Source of the DNA: Corinectria fuckeliana
Taxonomy: Eukaryota > Ascomycota > Sordariomycetes > Hypocreales > Nectriaceae
Length of the DNA: 26,775 nucleotides
Direction: 5' to 3'
NCBI GenBank assembly: GCA_019137255.1
Contig: WPDH01000563.1
Span: forward strand, 1-26,775
The position numbers and the translations under genes are program-made. The notes below the pieces were generated by a model. The model was not told the origin of the DNA, did not search any database, and worked only from the letters and a program-made list of their open reading frames with translations. This document shows, one piece after another, positions 9,300 to 18,662 of this stretch; within the stretch, counting starts at the first letter, position 1; each line of letters begins with the position of its first letter.

Positions 9300-11057
9300 A
9301 TGGCGTCTTCGCCCACCCCAAGCTCATGCTTGAGCCAGGTTTCGGACACTTCGGCGCGTATGTACGATCATGAGCCGTTTGCCACCCTCCAGCCTCGCGT
9401 CTTAGACCTTGCAACCACCGTCATTTGGCCCGATGCAGTCCCCGAAGAAATAACCATCGAGCGCTTGAAAGGAGGTAGCTTTAACCGCGTCTTGGGCCTG
9501 ACCCGACATCAACTTGGTGTTCAGCCCGACAAAAAGACCGAGTACATCTTGCGAATTCCCCGATTTGACCATGCGAAGGTCGACAAAGAGGTTGCCATCC
9601 TGCAGTTTCTCCAGAAACACACCAAGATCCCCTCTCCAAGGGTCGTCACTTTTGACGACACGGACCAGAACATCCTTGGCTGTCGATATGCAATTCACAT
9701 CCGTGTCCCAGGAACCTCCTTGCTGTCGACGTACCAGACGCTGAGCCACGATCAGCAATGCAAAGTCGCCCGAGAACTCGGCACCATATACCGCCAGATG
9801 TTGGCTACCCGGAGCAGCGTCGCCGGCACGATAGTTTGGCCAGCTGATCAAAAACACCTTGAGGCACCATTCCAGGTTGCACCTTTATGGGCGAGGGACC
9901 CGAGATGGTTGGACGGAACTTGGACTCGTTCAAAGAAGGAACCAGAAATACCAGATTCGGGGAATCCAGACCCAGGAACATCAGACTCGAGGCCGCTGGA
10001 CTCGAAAGCACCAGCTGCGGGAACTTCAGACCTGGGAACACCAGACTCTGAGATGTCAGACTCTGAGATGTCAGACTTTGAGATGGCAGACCTGGGAACA
10101 TCAGACTCTGGACCTTCAGACCCGGGAACGTCGAACTCGAAACCGCCGGACTCGAAACCGCAGGATTCGGAGACTCCAGACCCTGGAACACCGGACTCCG
10201 GGATTTCTGGCTGTGGATCGTTAGACTCGGTAACTCTGACTCCGGGAACTTCAGACCCAGAAACGCAGGTCTCGATAACGCCGAATTCGAACGCGCAGGA
10301 TTTGGAGACGCCAGACCCTGGAACTCTAGACGATGGGTCATCAGACTCTGAAGCGTCAGACGATGGATTGTCAGACTCGGAAACTTCAACACCGAGAACT
10401 TCAACTCGGGGAACCCCAGATCCGGAAACATTGGACTTTCAGAGCGTCAAACCATACCAGGATTCCCCCAAGTCCGAATCCGTTGATGAACATCTCATAG
10501 CCATCTTTAAAGCCCAGAAGGCCGACATCCTGGGGCGCGATCCGGATCCTGGTGAGGTCATTGAGTCCGAGTTTCGCGACGACTGGTGCGAGATGACTTC
10601 CGGACTACGTGACGGCGGGTGGCTAGACAGCGTTGACTACTCACTTGCCCATCTGGATTTAGCTCCTCACAACATCCTACTCAACCCAGCCTCCGATGAG
10701 CAGCACCCCATCGTTTCCGCAGTCCTCGACTGGGACAGTGCCGTGTTCGCTCCCGCTTTCATGTCCTGTAAACCTCCCTCGTGGGTCTGGGCCTGGCAAG
10801 ATGATGATGAAGAGGATGAGCGGACAGCAAACGAGACGCCACCCACTCCAGAAGGAAGTGAATTGAAAATGTTGTTTGAGGAAGCAGCAGGATCAGACTA
10901 CATCAGATTTGCCTACAATCCCGAGTACAGGTTGGCAAGGCGGCTAGTCGAGTTCGCTATGAAGGAGATGCATTATAACGAGGACTGGGATGCATCCGAA
11001 GACATGTTTGGAGAATGGAAAAGTCTCTTGGAGAATGCCGAGGTCAAGACTGAGTAG
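9300..11057 (+). CDS. Aminoglycoside-phosphotransferase-fold (APH/choline-kinase-like) protein with repeat insert
   Basis: Intronless, 585 aa. The N-lobe (about 30-180) contains a Gly-containing nucleotide loop near LKGGSFNRV (56-64) and the strand EYILRIPRF. The C-lobe has the catalytic loop HLDLAPHNILLN (451-462), with the D and N expected of the family, and the metal-binding DWDS at 477-480. It is therefore likely to bind ATP and may be active. Fungal genomes encode many such proteins; substrates are mostly unknown and drug resistance should not be inferred from the family name. Residues 218-382 are a 33-unit pentapeptide repeat inserted between the N-lobe/linker and the catalytic part. 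A second acidic stretch (DDDEEDE, 501-507) follows the DWD motif. The start is ATG in ACGAAATGG. The kinase fold call is firm and the role unknown. Confidence 0.85.
   Translation: MASSPTPSSCLSQVSDTSARMYDHEPFATLQPRVLDLATTVIWPDAVPEEITIERLKGGSFNRVLGLTRHQLGVQPDKKTEYILRIPRFDHAKVDKEVAILQFLQKHTKIPSPRVVTFDDTDQNILGCRYAIHIRVPGTSLLSTYQTLSHDQQCKVARELGTIYRQMLATRSSVAGTIVWPADQKHLEAPFQVAPLWARDPRWLDGTWTRSKKEPEIPDSGNPDPGTSDSRPLDSKAPAAGTSDLGTPDSEMSDSEMSDFEMADLGTSDSGPSDPGTSNSKPPDSKPQDSETPDPGTPDSGISGCGSLDSVTLTPGTSDPETQVSITPNSNAQDLETPDPGTLDDGSSDSEASDDGLSDSETSTPRTSTRGTPDPETLDFQSVKPYQDSPKSESVDEHLIAIFKAQKADILGRDPDPGEVIESEFRDDWCEMTSGLRDGGWLDSVDYSLAHLDLAPHNILLNPASDEQHPIVSAVLDWDSAVFAPAFMSCKPPSWVWAWQDDDEEDERTANETPPTPEGSELKMLFEEAAGSDYIRFAYNPEYRLARRLVEFAMKEMHYNEDWDASEDMFGEWKSLLENAEVKTE
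9951..10445 (+). repeat. 15-base coding minisatellite, 33 units (pentapeptide repeat)
   Basis: Thirty-three consecutive 15-base units, all in phase with the codons, encode pentapeptides such as SDSEM, PDPGT, SDSET and PDSKP; consensus about [S/P]-D-[S/P]-[E/G]-[T]. Units 7 to 9 (SDSEM, SDSEM, SDFEM) are almost identical at DNA level, which suggests recent expansion; others have diverged. The protein segment is acidic, rich in Asp, Ser, Pro and Thr, probably disordered, with many S-D-S-E type sites that resemble casein kinase 2 targets. Confidence 0.92.
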
Positions 11058-11620
11058 GGCCTGTGTACTAGTTGAGTTTCGTGCTTTAACGAAGCAAAAC
11101 GTTATCACTCAGTCACGAAAATTAGTTTGTAAAGGCTTAGTTTTGATGTTGGTGACTATATTGTCAGGCTCCATGAATTTTCTGTGACGCCTTGATGTTC
11201 AAGAGCCAAACCCATGTTCACTAAAGTCAAGCCTGCAATAACCTCCCGTTTGATCTGGTCCTGTTGTGTTGAAAGCCCCGTTTGACTCAATGACGCCTCA
11301 CAACAGTCCTTGGCTTGAGCTGATTCCTATTGTTGGCAGAGGCCGTTTGCTTCTCGATCTCCAGACCAGCTATAAAGAGTCTCTCGCGCCATTTCTCTTT
11401 AACTCTTTCTCATCTTAATCCCTTTCAAGATTCGCAACTATCTCGTCTCGCTTCACCTCGCTTCACCTCACCTCACCCTAAACATTCACGTAGCACTGAC
11501 TTATCAAGTTGAAGGCATCCCGACAAGAACGAATCAGTACAAGTGCCTCTGTCCAGTCACCCCGAACTGGATCATTGTCGGCTGCATACATGCTAGTTGC
11601 CACGCGATACAAGTGTTTAG
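11058..11620. other. Convergent intergenic region between kinase and GMC genes
   Basis: Should hold the 3' ends of both flanking genes. It also contains a promoter-like arrangement on the plus strand (see 11371). The only open frames are short and carry no motif. Confidence 0.5.
11371..11480 (+). promoter_or_regulatory. Promoter-like TATA box followed by a pyrimidine-rich leader
   Basis: TATAAAG at 11371-11377 is followed by about 100 bases of C/T-rich sequence ending in near-tandem CTTCACCTCG / CTTCACCTCA units (about 11451-11470). This is the layout of a fungal promoter and leader, but no plus-strand gene follows: the next sequence is the 3' end of the GMC gene on the other strand. A non-coding or antisense transcript, or the relic of a lost gene, are possible. 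Confidence 0.35.
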
Positions 11621-13962
11621 TCACAGCTTCTCCCTGGTCCACTTGTCCACCATGGACCTGGCCAAGTGGTCTGCAATTGCCATGACGGTCACTGCCGGAT
11701 TCACACCGCTGGCCGTGGGGAACACGCTCGCATCGACCACGTGCAGCCCCTTGGTTCCCCAGACATGGCCGTCCTCACCCACCACGCCGGCCTGTGGCGC
11801 AGCAGACATGCGACATGTTCCCATTTGGTGGGCTGAAACGAAGAAGGATTGGGGGGCAGGGAAGCCATGGGCGTGCAGCTTGGCGGTCCAGTGCTCGAAA
11901 TCTGCCTCGGATGTCGGGCCGTCGTGGTCGCGGAGGTACGGCTCCAGGCCCGGCACGATGGTGAAGATCTCGCGGGCTCCAGCCTCGTAGCTGATGCGGC
12001 ACAGCGCGACCAGCCCTTCCAGGATGCTTCTCTTGTCGAACTCGGACGGATGGTACTCGACCCGGCAACGCCCGTCGGCTGCGTCGGCGTACACGCGGCC
12101 GGTGTCTCTATCTCTCGGGACGCTTATGAACCCAGCCATGCTCCTGAACCGGGCCGCCAGCTGCTTGAACTCCAGCCCGCCCGCCCACGGGGCCCACGTC
12201 AGCCACGACCAGGGTATCATGCTCAGCGTCTCGAGCTTGACGCCATGGCCGAGGCCGTCGAGGTTCTCAAACTCGGAGCACACCGAGGACAGGATGGGGC
12301 CTTCCCAGGGGCGCGTCTCGTCGTCGTATATGGCGCCGACCATCGAGACCGGGTGGAGATGGAGGTGACGGCCGATGTGCGGGTTGCTGAGGCCGGATCG
12401 AAGCAGGAGCAGCGGCGACTGCAGCGAGCCGCATGCCACAATTACCTTCTTGGCATTGATGGTTACTCTGCGTGTCGTGGTGGGCTTTCCCGCCACGCCT
12501 CCGAGCTCGTCTCGGGCTCTCCAGACACCGGTTACTCCCGTGGAGATCTTTCCCCCTCGAACGGTGTCGAACAGGATCCTATCGACGGCGAGTCCTTCGA
12601 GAAACCCGGCTCCGGCTGCTGCCGCCCTGGGGAGCCAAGCCACCGCCGGCCCCTGCTTCTCTGCGGACCGACATCCCATGCTGCAGTGACCGCAGCTGTG
12701 CTCCGACCCGCCGGTGTTCTGCGGGACCTCGCTGTGCGCCCAGCCCAGCCTGCGCGAGCCTTCCAGGAGGAACTGGTTGGGCTTGCTGTGCTGGATATGC
12801 TGGGTGGACACGCCCATGGTCTCGCAAACCCGATCCATGGATCTCTGGAAGGCCGTCGACGTGAAGAATGGAAGACCTGTTGCCGCCCATTGCCGTCGGA
12901 CGTATCCTTGGAGCTGGAGTGAAGCCGACCAGTTGACGGCGCCGCCGCCCCCCCAGGTCTCGCCGGCGATGACGCACACAGACCCGTCGTCCGCTGTAGC
13001 ATGATTAGAAGGTGAACTAGGTGTGAAGGCTGCGGGAAATACTGACACATCATGTGGCCTCCATTCGCAAACATCTGGCTCGGGCCTTGCTCCTCAGTCA
13101 TGGGCAGATACTCCGGCGACCAGTAGTACCCCTTGTCCACCACGAGTACTCTGAGGCCCGCCTCGGCGAGCTCCTTTGCGCACACTCCTCCGCCGCAGCC
13201 GCTCCCAACAATCACGACGTCTGTGTCGATGATCTCGTGGTCCTCGCCGGGGGGCACCTGGATGAAATTGTACTCGTGTCCTGCACCCAGCACACAGTTG
13301 ACTGGGACGCGGGGGAATCCCAGCATCGGACGTAGTGTAGGAGTCGTGCGAACCCAGACTTCTTTAGCAAGCAATGTGAGCTGGCGCTGGAAAAGGCGTA
13401 AGATGCCGAGACGGGAAGCCGCCCAGTTGCGGAGGATATCTTCGCGGATGTGGAGTGGTTGGTCTGACATGATGGTCTTTCGGCCTGTAAGAAGTGCTGA
13501 AACTGACGAGTAACTAGAATCGAGTTGTCAGTTCCATCTCAAGCACGATTTTAAATTCAAAGTTGGTGGTGAATTGTGATGAAGTAGCTAGCCTTTGAAG
13601 GTCTCATAACCTTACCTAAGGAGATTCAACACCCGCAAGAGCTGCGTCCTTTCCGCTGAAGAAAGAACGAAGAGCAAGGTTCTGCGCAAGAGATCCTGAA
13701 ACCCCGGAATTGCCGAAGGGACTTCTTGGTAGTATTCTTGAACCAGGGCTTGTTGAGCTTGGGAAGACTGGGCCGTAGCCATTTGCGAAGTATCTAGATG
13801 ACGGCTGCCAGGGATTGCACCTGTCTGGGGAACTGGGACTGACGGAATGACAGCATCACATATCGAAAGCAGGATTTCCCATTGTCCCTGGTTCAGGCCG
13901 TCCGCGGATGGCAGCGCCGCCAGTGGCGCGGCAAGGGGATTTGAGGCGTGGATGGCAGACAT
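11621..13962 (-). CDS. GMC-family long-chain alcohol oxidase/dehydrogenase
   Basis: FAD-dependent enzyme expected to oxidise long-chain fatty alcohols to aldehydes in omega-oxidation or wax/alkane use. The model is 13962-13616, 13513-13047 and 12993-11621, 728 aa, with introns of 102 bases (GTAAGG to TAG) and 53 bases (GTCAGT to CAG). Both joins keep frame: the first gives LNLLSYSSVSALLTG, the second GGHMMSDDGSV. The FAD-binding G-x-G-x2-G is G219/G221/G224, in VIVGSGCGGG. The GMC signature TWGGGGAVNWSA follows the second intron. The C-terminal active-site region has HQMGTCRM (H660) and SGVNP (N703). An N-terminal helical region of about 200 residues before the Rossmann fold, and the total length, match the long-chain alcohol oxidase branch rather than glucose or choline oxidases. 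The C-terminus is EKL, not a canonical peroxisomal SKL-type signal. A GTG at 13977 in frame is a less likely start than the ATG at 13962. Confidence 0.9.
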
Positions 13963-14456
13963 CGTGACAGTTAGCACTGGTAAACAACAACAATCGAGGT
14001 ATCCCGAAGTTGGAAGAAGAAGTTGACGAGCTATTCAGATCGACAGCTTGAGCGACGATTAAGTTCTGCGCCTGACTTGATTGGGGACGGATCACCCTTC
14101 ACATGTGCGGGGGAAGCCCCTGGAAGTTCTGTATATCCTCGGATGTCGCAGTGAAAGATGGGGATAGCGATGAACAGTAACGAATCCTTGCTACACAAAA
14201 GCCAACTTGACTAGGATCTGGTGTACGACTTGACTTGGTGAAGCATCACTTGGACTACCTCTTGAAGCAATAATTAACCCATCTTTCTTCGTATTCTATG
14301 TTCGCTGAGACTCCGTTCAGACATCCCCCCCGCAACATCCCCTGCGATGCCGAGGTCCCTACCAGGATGTGGATCGTCAAAGAGGCACAGCAAGTTGAGA
14401 ACTGAATCCGCTCCCAGCCAGACGGCGTTGTATCTACTGAAGTAGTCTGCATACAC
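13963..14456. other. Short intergenic region: GMC promoter and 3' side of the zinc-finger gene
   Basis: Contains the upstream region of the GMC gene and the downstream part of the five-finger gene. Minus-strand sequence 14358-14274 is open and could serve as an alternative last exon of the five-finger gene (see findings). Nothing else was recognised. Confidence 0.5.
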
Positions 14457-15556
14457 TTACAACCAGTCAATGTCCGCTTCATCGTAGCAATGCCCGCACC
14501 AGCCACAATCCTTGTCGCAAAGTCCGAAATTCGAGCCGACGTCGGAATACTGTCGTCCTGATCCTGACGTTGTGAGATAGTATGGACGCTCCACATATGT
14601 GTATCTCTTTGAGGAGGCTGGCTTCTTTGATTTCTTAGCTCGCGATGCTGGTTTCGACACCATTGGTGATGCGCCTTCTGCTACAAAAGCTACTGGAACG
14701 TGTCTCAGGCCCGCCGTTTCGCCATGCGAAGGGAAAGACTGGGAAGACTAAATGTAATCAGGATATGGCCCTTAAAGCTTTTGCCTGTACTCACTTCGCT
14801 TTCTTCCAGAACCTCATCAAACAGCCTATCGGTCATACTCTTCAGGACGCTCAAGGGCAGCAAGACGAACTCCTGCTGGCCGTGGTGCTGGAGTGAGTCG
14901 CCCTGGTGCTGTTCCAAAGCATCTTTGTTGGGGAAGCTTCTGCCGCAAGGGCATTTCGCCTTCCTGGCAGGACTGGAAATCTTGGCTTTTGTAGCGGATG
15001 TGCGAGCCACCGGTTGATTCTGGCCGCGGTGCTGCGGAGAGTCCCGCTGGTGTTGTTCCCAAGCATCTTGGTTCTTGAATGTTCGGCCGCAGCACTCCAT
15101 TTTCTTAGGAGCATTGGCGGGATCAGTTTCCCGCTGGCTACTACGAGATGCTTGAGGCACCGCCTGATCTTGATCGTGACCGTGATCCCGATCCTGATGT
15201 TGCGGTGAGTCGCGCTCATGCTGCTCCTGAGCAGCCTTGCTCTTGAAGACCCTGCCACAGCGACACCCTACCTTCCCAGGAGGCGTTGAATTCCTCTGGA
15301 CGACAGGGGCAGCGCGAGGTGTTTCCCGGTGCTGAGGAGAGTCGCGTTCATGCTGCACCTGAGCCGCTTTGCTCTTGAAGGTCCTGCCGCAAGAGCATTT
15401 CCTTGCTGTGACGGGATCGGTCTGCCTGTCGTTCTGCAGTGGTGCGGCGCGGTCCTGAGCGTGGCGCTGAGAGCCGTGGCGGTGCTGCGCGAGAGCTTGG
15501 CGGGTCTTGAAGGTGCTGCCGCAGTCGCAGTGCGCTTCCACATCGGTGTCGGCCAT
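14457..15556 (-). CDS. Five-finger protein with atypical C-x-C / H-x6-H zinc fingers and Cys-rich tail
   Basis: Not assignable to a named family. The model is 15556-14795 joined to 14747-14457, 350 aa, with a 47-base intron (donor GTGAGT, acceptor TTTAG). Five finger-like units lie at residues 10-32, 54-76, 98-120, 155-176 and 202-224. Each has the form C-x-C-G-x2-F-x8-H-x6-H, often with H-x-R-D-S-P-Q-H. Finger 4 has adjacent cysteines (C155, C156) and Glu where the first Cys should be. Linkers are hydrophilic, rich in Arg, Gln and Pro. After the intron comes a Lys-rich stretch, a Tyr-rich segment and a cysteine cluster CDKDCGWCGHC near the end. Reading through the intron would give a 283-aa protein ending MAKRRA; I prefer splicing because the donor is consensus and the downstream frame is open and Cys-patterned. 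Nucleic-acid binding is an inference. Confidence 0.6.
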
Positions 15557-17727
15557 GTTTCAAGTATATGCGGTAGATGCTGATGCGTAGATGGTGTTCA
15601 CGATAGACTCGGAAGTTGATGCAAGCTCTACCCCACTTGAGATCGGAACGACCACTCTCAACGGTGCTACGTTGGTCATACGACCGTAACGGTGAATAGT
15701 AACGCCGAATGCACAGCCAATAGAGCGTATAGGATGCGTTTGTATCTCTTAGCATCCTTGACTCGGCTGGCGACGAGGGTAAGATTCCCTCCAAGCGCCC
15801 CCCTCCCCAGAGCTACCGTGGTTTTAGATGATGGCAAGTTCTCCAGACTAAGCCATTGTCAGCCACCTTGGGAAATACGAGCGAGCTTGTAGACCTAGAG
15901 CAAGTCGTAATTCTCAAACAGAGTCGGCCAGGGAAGACTGGCCGTCTTTGCGTTTGGGAGTTCCCAGCCTCTGGGACCGGCCTTTGATGGAGTTTGATAA
16001 TATTCAACTTCTCAAGTTTGCTCTTGATATTCGAAACTACAATTGTGTATAGATATGAATTATCACATTACTACCATGAGCCAGCTGAGCATTTCTAGAG
16101 CTATTTGACAGCCAGTAGGAGCAGGAATTGAAAATGAGTTTGAATATTTGGAAATGTAGGGAACCGAGCAGTGAAGTGGTTTACGCACTTGCGCAGTCAA
16201 TAATAAAAATTAGTGCATCGGCAGTTTCAGTGACTCCCTTATGCATGTCTTGGCTTGGACCACCAAGAAGATTGACCATGTTGAGATTGACACCTTGGAC
16301 TAAGCCAACACGGCAAGTCTGTGGATGCCAAGAGATTACGTGCCTGTATGGCTTCTTTCCAACTGGAAACGCGGCCTGCGACTGGAGGCACCTGGGTTGA
16401 ACCTTTATCCAATACCAGCTCAACGCCGATTAGCACAATCCCAGTAACATCCAGGAGGCAATCACAAGAAGTGCATACGGAACGTGCATTATACGATGAC
16501 TGGTGTACTGGAATCCGATTGCTCGGATGGGGCAGCTGCAGCCTATCAGATCAGAGCATTGCCGACTTCCACAAGATAAGCCTTGCTTGGAATTGGACCA
16601 GTCTTGGATGGGTAACATGATGGGGACCCAAGGAAGCGGCCGCTCGCCTCCAAGGGGGTGGAGTGTCGAGTTTAAGAATAGATTCTACATATTACGGCAA
16701 GGATGCGTATTGACTCTAGTGCTAAGTGGAATGAGCTACTAACAGCATGTTCATCTGGGACAAGCGCAGAATCACTTACGCATTAGGAGACTCATAATTA
16801 CAAACCAGCACGAGTTGTCGGGCCCGGCTCTGCGTGGACATGTAAGACAGCCCCTTGCGTGCACCGCATGATCTCGCACAGCTTCTAATCAGGATTACTT
16901 TGGCAAGGACCCTGATGCTGCGCTGACAATCAAAGTCTCTCTCGGGCCAACTACCTACTCTGTAGACGGGGCTGCCCGAAGAGGGAAATGCCAGAGGGAA
17001 ATCCATCCCGGATTCCCCGGCTTCTTCATCATTTGTCGTCCAAAAGCCCCTTATTTATGATGGTCAAACCCCCGAACAAATCCAACAACAACTCAAATCC
17101 GCAAAGAAGATCGCGTACGCGTATCCACGGCGCTACCGGCACGCCGTCGTGTAGACCAGAAACGAGTCATCTAGCCCGGCTCATGATGGACGATTCGGGC
17201 TACAGGCGGAAGGGCGGCATGATATCGTCCCACTGCCAATTAGCCCCCGGATCCCTCTGGAGAAAAAAAAAATGGACCGAAACATGCTGTGGCGTGGTGC
17301 TGGATCGCCAGGAACGGCTTGGCTTCAGGCTGTGTGGCGTCCGGGTTCTGCTTCAACTTGGTATTTCGGCCTGCGTCTAGAGAGAATCAAGGCGCGCTTG
17401 GTCAGCCGGAACCATGGCCGTAATGAGACGGCTGGTGGGCCGAGTCGCAATATGACTGGCCCAGAACCAGAACTATTGATCAACCCTGGGTATTACACGG
17501 AGGACGACCCCCCCTGGGGAGTTGGTTGATGGATGCGACCTGCTTTTTCCTTCGAGCCCCGTGGCTGCTCAAGAGGATCATTGGACGGTGGACCAGATAA
17601 GGGGTCCGGCGTGGGAGAAGGCCTTTGATATAACTGCAGACCTCTGCCCTGTTGATGGCGACCCGGTTTGTTGGGCGGCGCACCTTCTCCTTGCTTGTTT
17701 CCCACACACTCGTTTAAAACCGTGGCC
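15557..17727. other. 2.2-kb gene-poor region upstream of the GH16 gene
   Basis: Short open frames occur on both strands (for example 16128-16400 + and 16181-16423 -) without motifs, start context or compositional support. A tRNA-arm-like stem at about 15774-15790 was examined and rejected. The right end should hold the GH16 promoter. Three matches to the SYGGGG core recognised by fungal carbon-catabolite repressors (CCCCGG at 17015 and 17245, CTGGGG at 17514) occur there, but this short motif is frequent by chance. Confidence 0.5.
17628..17633 (+). promoter_or_regulatory. Possible TATA element of the GH16 gene
   Basis: ATATAA, 95 bases upstream of the GH16 start codon, in otherwise G+C-balanced sequence. 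The distance is reasonable for a fungal core promoter, but the match is short. Confidence 0.3.
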
Positions 17728-18662
17728 ATGTCGTTCCGCCGGGTCCTTTCAGTCTTTTGCTCCCTTCTAGCTCTCGCGGTTGCGTGGGCTCCCCCGGTCT
17801 ACAGCGGATACAACCAAGTCTGGGTATCCGACTTCGAGGGGAGCGCCGACTCGCCGCCGCCGGCCAGCCAGTGGAACGCCATCGCGGGCAACCTGGGCCA
17901 CAACGGCGAGTACCAGACGTACACCAAGGCCACGGCCAACCTCCGGCTCGGCGGCAAGGGCACGCTGCAGCTGATCCCGCACGGCGACGGGGCGGCGCCC
18001 ATGGGCTGGACGTCGGGCCGCGTCGAGAGCAACTACAAGTTCACGCCCCGGGCCGGCAGGCGGACGAGGATCCAGGCCCGGCTCAGCCTGGGCAGCAACC
18101 CCGCGGGCAAGAAGAAGGGCCTCTGGCCGGCGTTCTGGATCCTCGGCAACTCCAACCGGCACGGCACGGCGTGGCCCGCCAGCGGCGAGATCGACGTCAT
18201 GGAGAACATCAACGGCCAGGCCATCGGCTACGGCGGCGTGCACTGCGACGTGACCCCCGGCGGCATCTGCAACGAGCCCTCGGGCATCGTGTCGACGAGC
18301 GCCTTCTCCAGCGGGTACCACACTTGGCATGTCGAGTTCGACCGCGAGAGCAGCGACTTCGAGGAGCAGTCCATTGCGTGGTACATGGACGGGAAGAAGT
18401 TCCACGGCGTCACTGGTGCGCAGATTGCCTCCGCCTCCGTCTGGAAGACTCTCTGCCAGGACCCCCTGTTTATCATCCTCAATGTCGCTGTCGGCGGTGA
18501 CTGGGTAAGTTTCCCCGTTGCCTCGATTCTCAGTTCTCGCCCCGTGGTGGACACGACTCAAGGCTGACAATCTCGCAGTCCGGTCCCCCGAACTCCAAGA
18601 CGGTGGGAGGAGCTGGCAGCATGATGGAAGTGGCCTACGTCGCCCACTACGAGTCGAAATGA
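17728..18662 (+). CDS. Secreted GH16-family endo-beta-1,3(4)-glucanase-like protein
   Basis: Likely hydrolyses beta-1,3 or mixed-linked glucans outside the cell. The model is 17728-18504 joined to 18579-18662, 286 aa, with a 74-base intron (donor GTAAGT, branch CTGAC at 18564, acceptor CAG). The first 21 residues form a signal peptide: RR, then a hydrophobic core, ending AWA. The GH16 catalytic motif E-x-D-x2-E is complete as GEIDVME (E154, D156, E159), preceded by the conserved LWPAFWILG strand. The end of exon 1 (LNVAVGGDW) and exon 2 (SGPPNSKT...) together form the usual GH16 C-terminal strands, which supports the join. The length fits a catalytic domain alone: no carbohydrate-binding module and no GPI-anchor tail. 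The start ATG directly begins the signal peptide. Exact substrate cannot be decided from sequence. Confidence 0.92.

Noticed and set aside
9300..11057. Reading the APH-fold gene as antibiotic resistance
   Set aside because: Fungi carry many APH-fold proteins with unknown substrates, and nothing in the context points to drug modification.
11849..12922. 357-codon plus-strand open frame opposite the GMC gene
   Set aside because: It is the shadow of a GMC exon with recognised catalytic motifs on the other strand; no domain in the shadow product.
15735..15800. tRNA-like 3' half with a T-arm-like stem GAGGG/CCCTC and an acceptor-like pair GCGTTTG/CAAGCGC
   Set aside because: No D arm or anticodon arm can be drawn, the T loop TAAGATT lacks the conserved TTC, and the distance is too short for a whole tRNA. 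A chance stem or a very old remnant is more likely.
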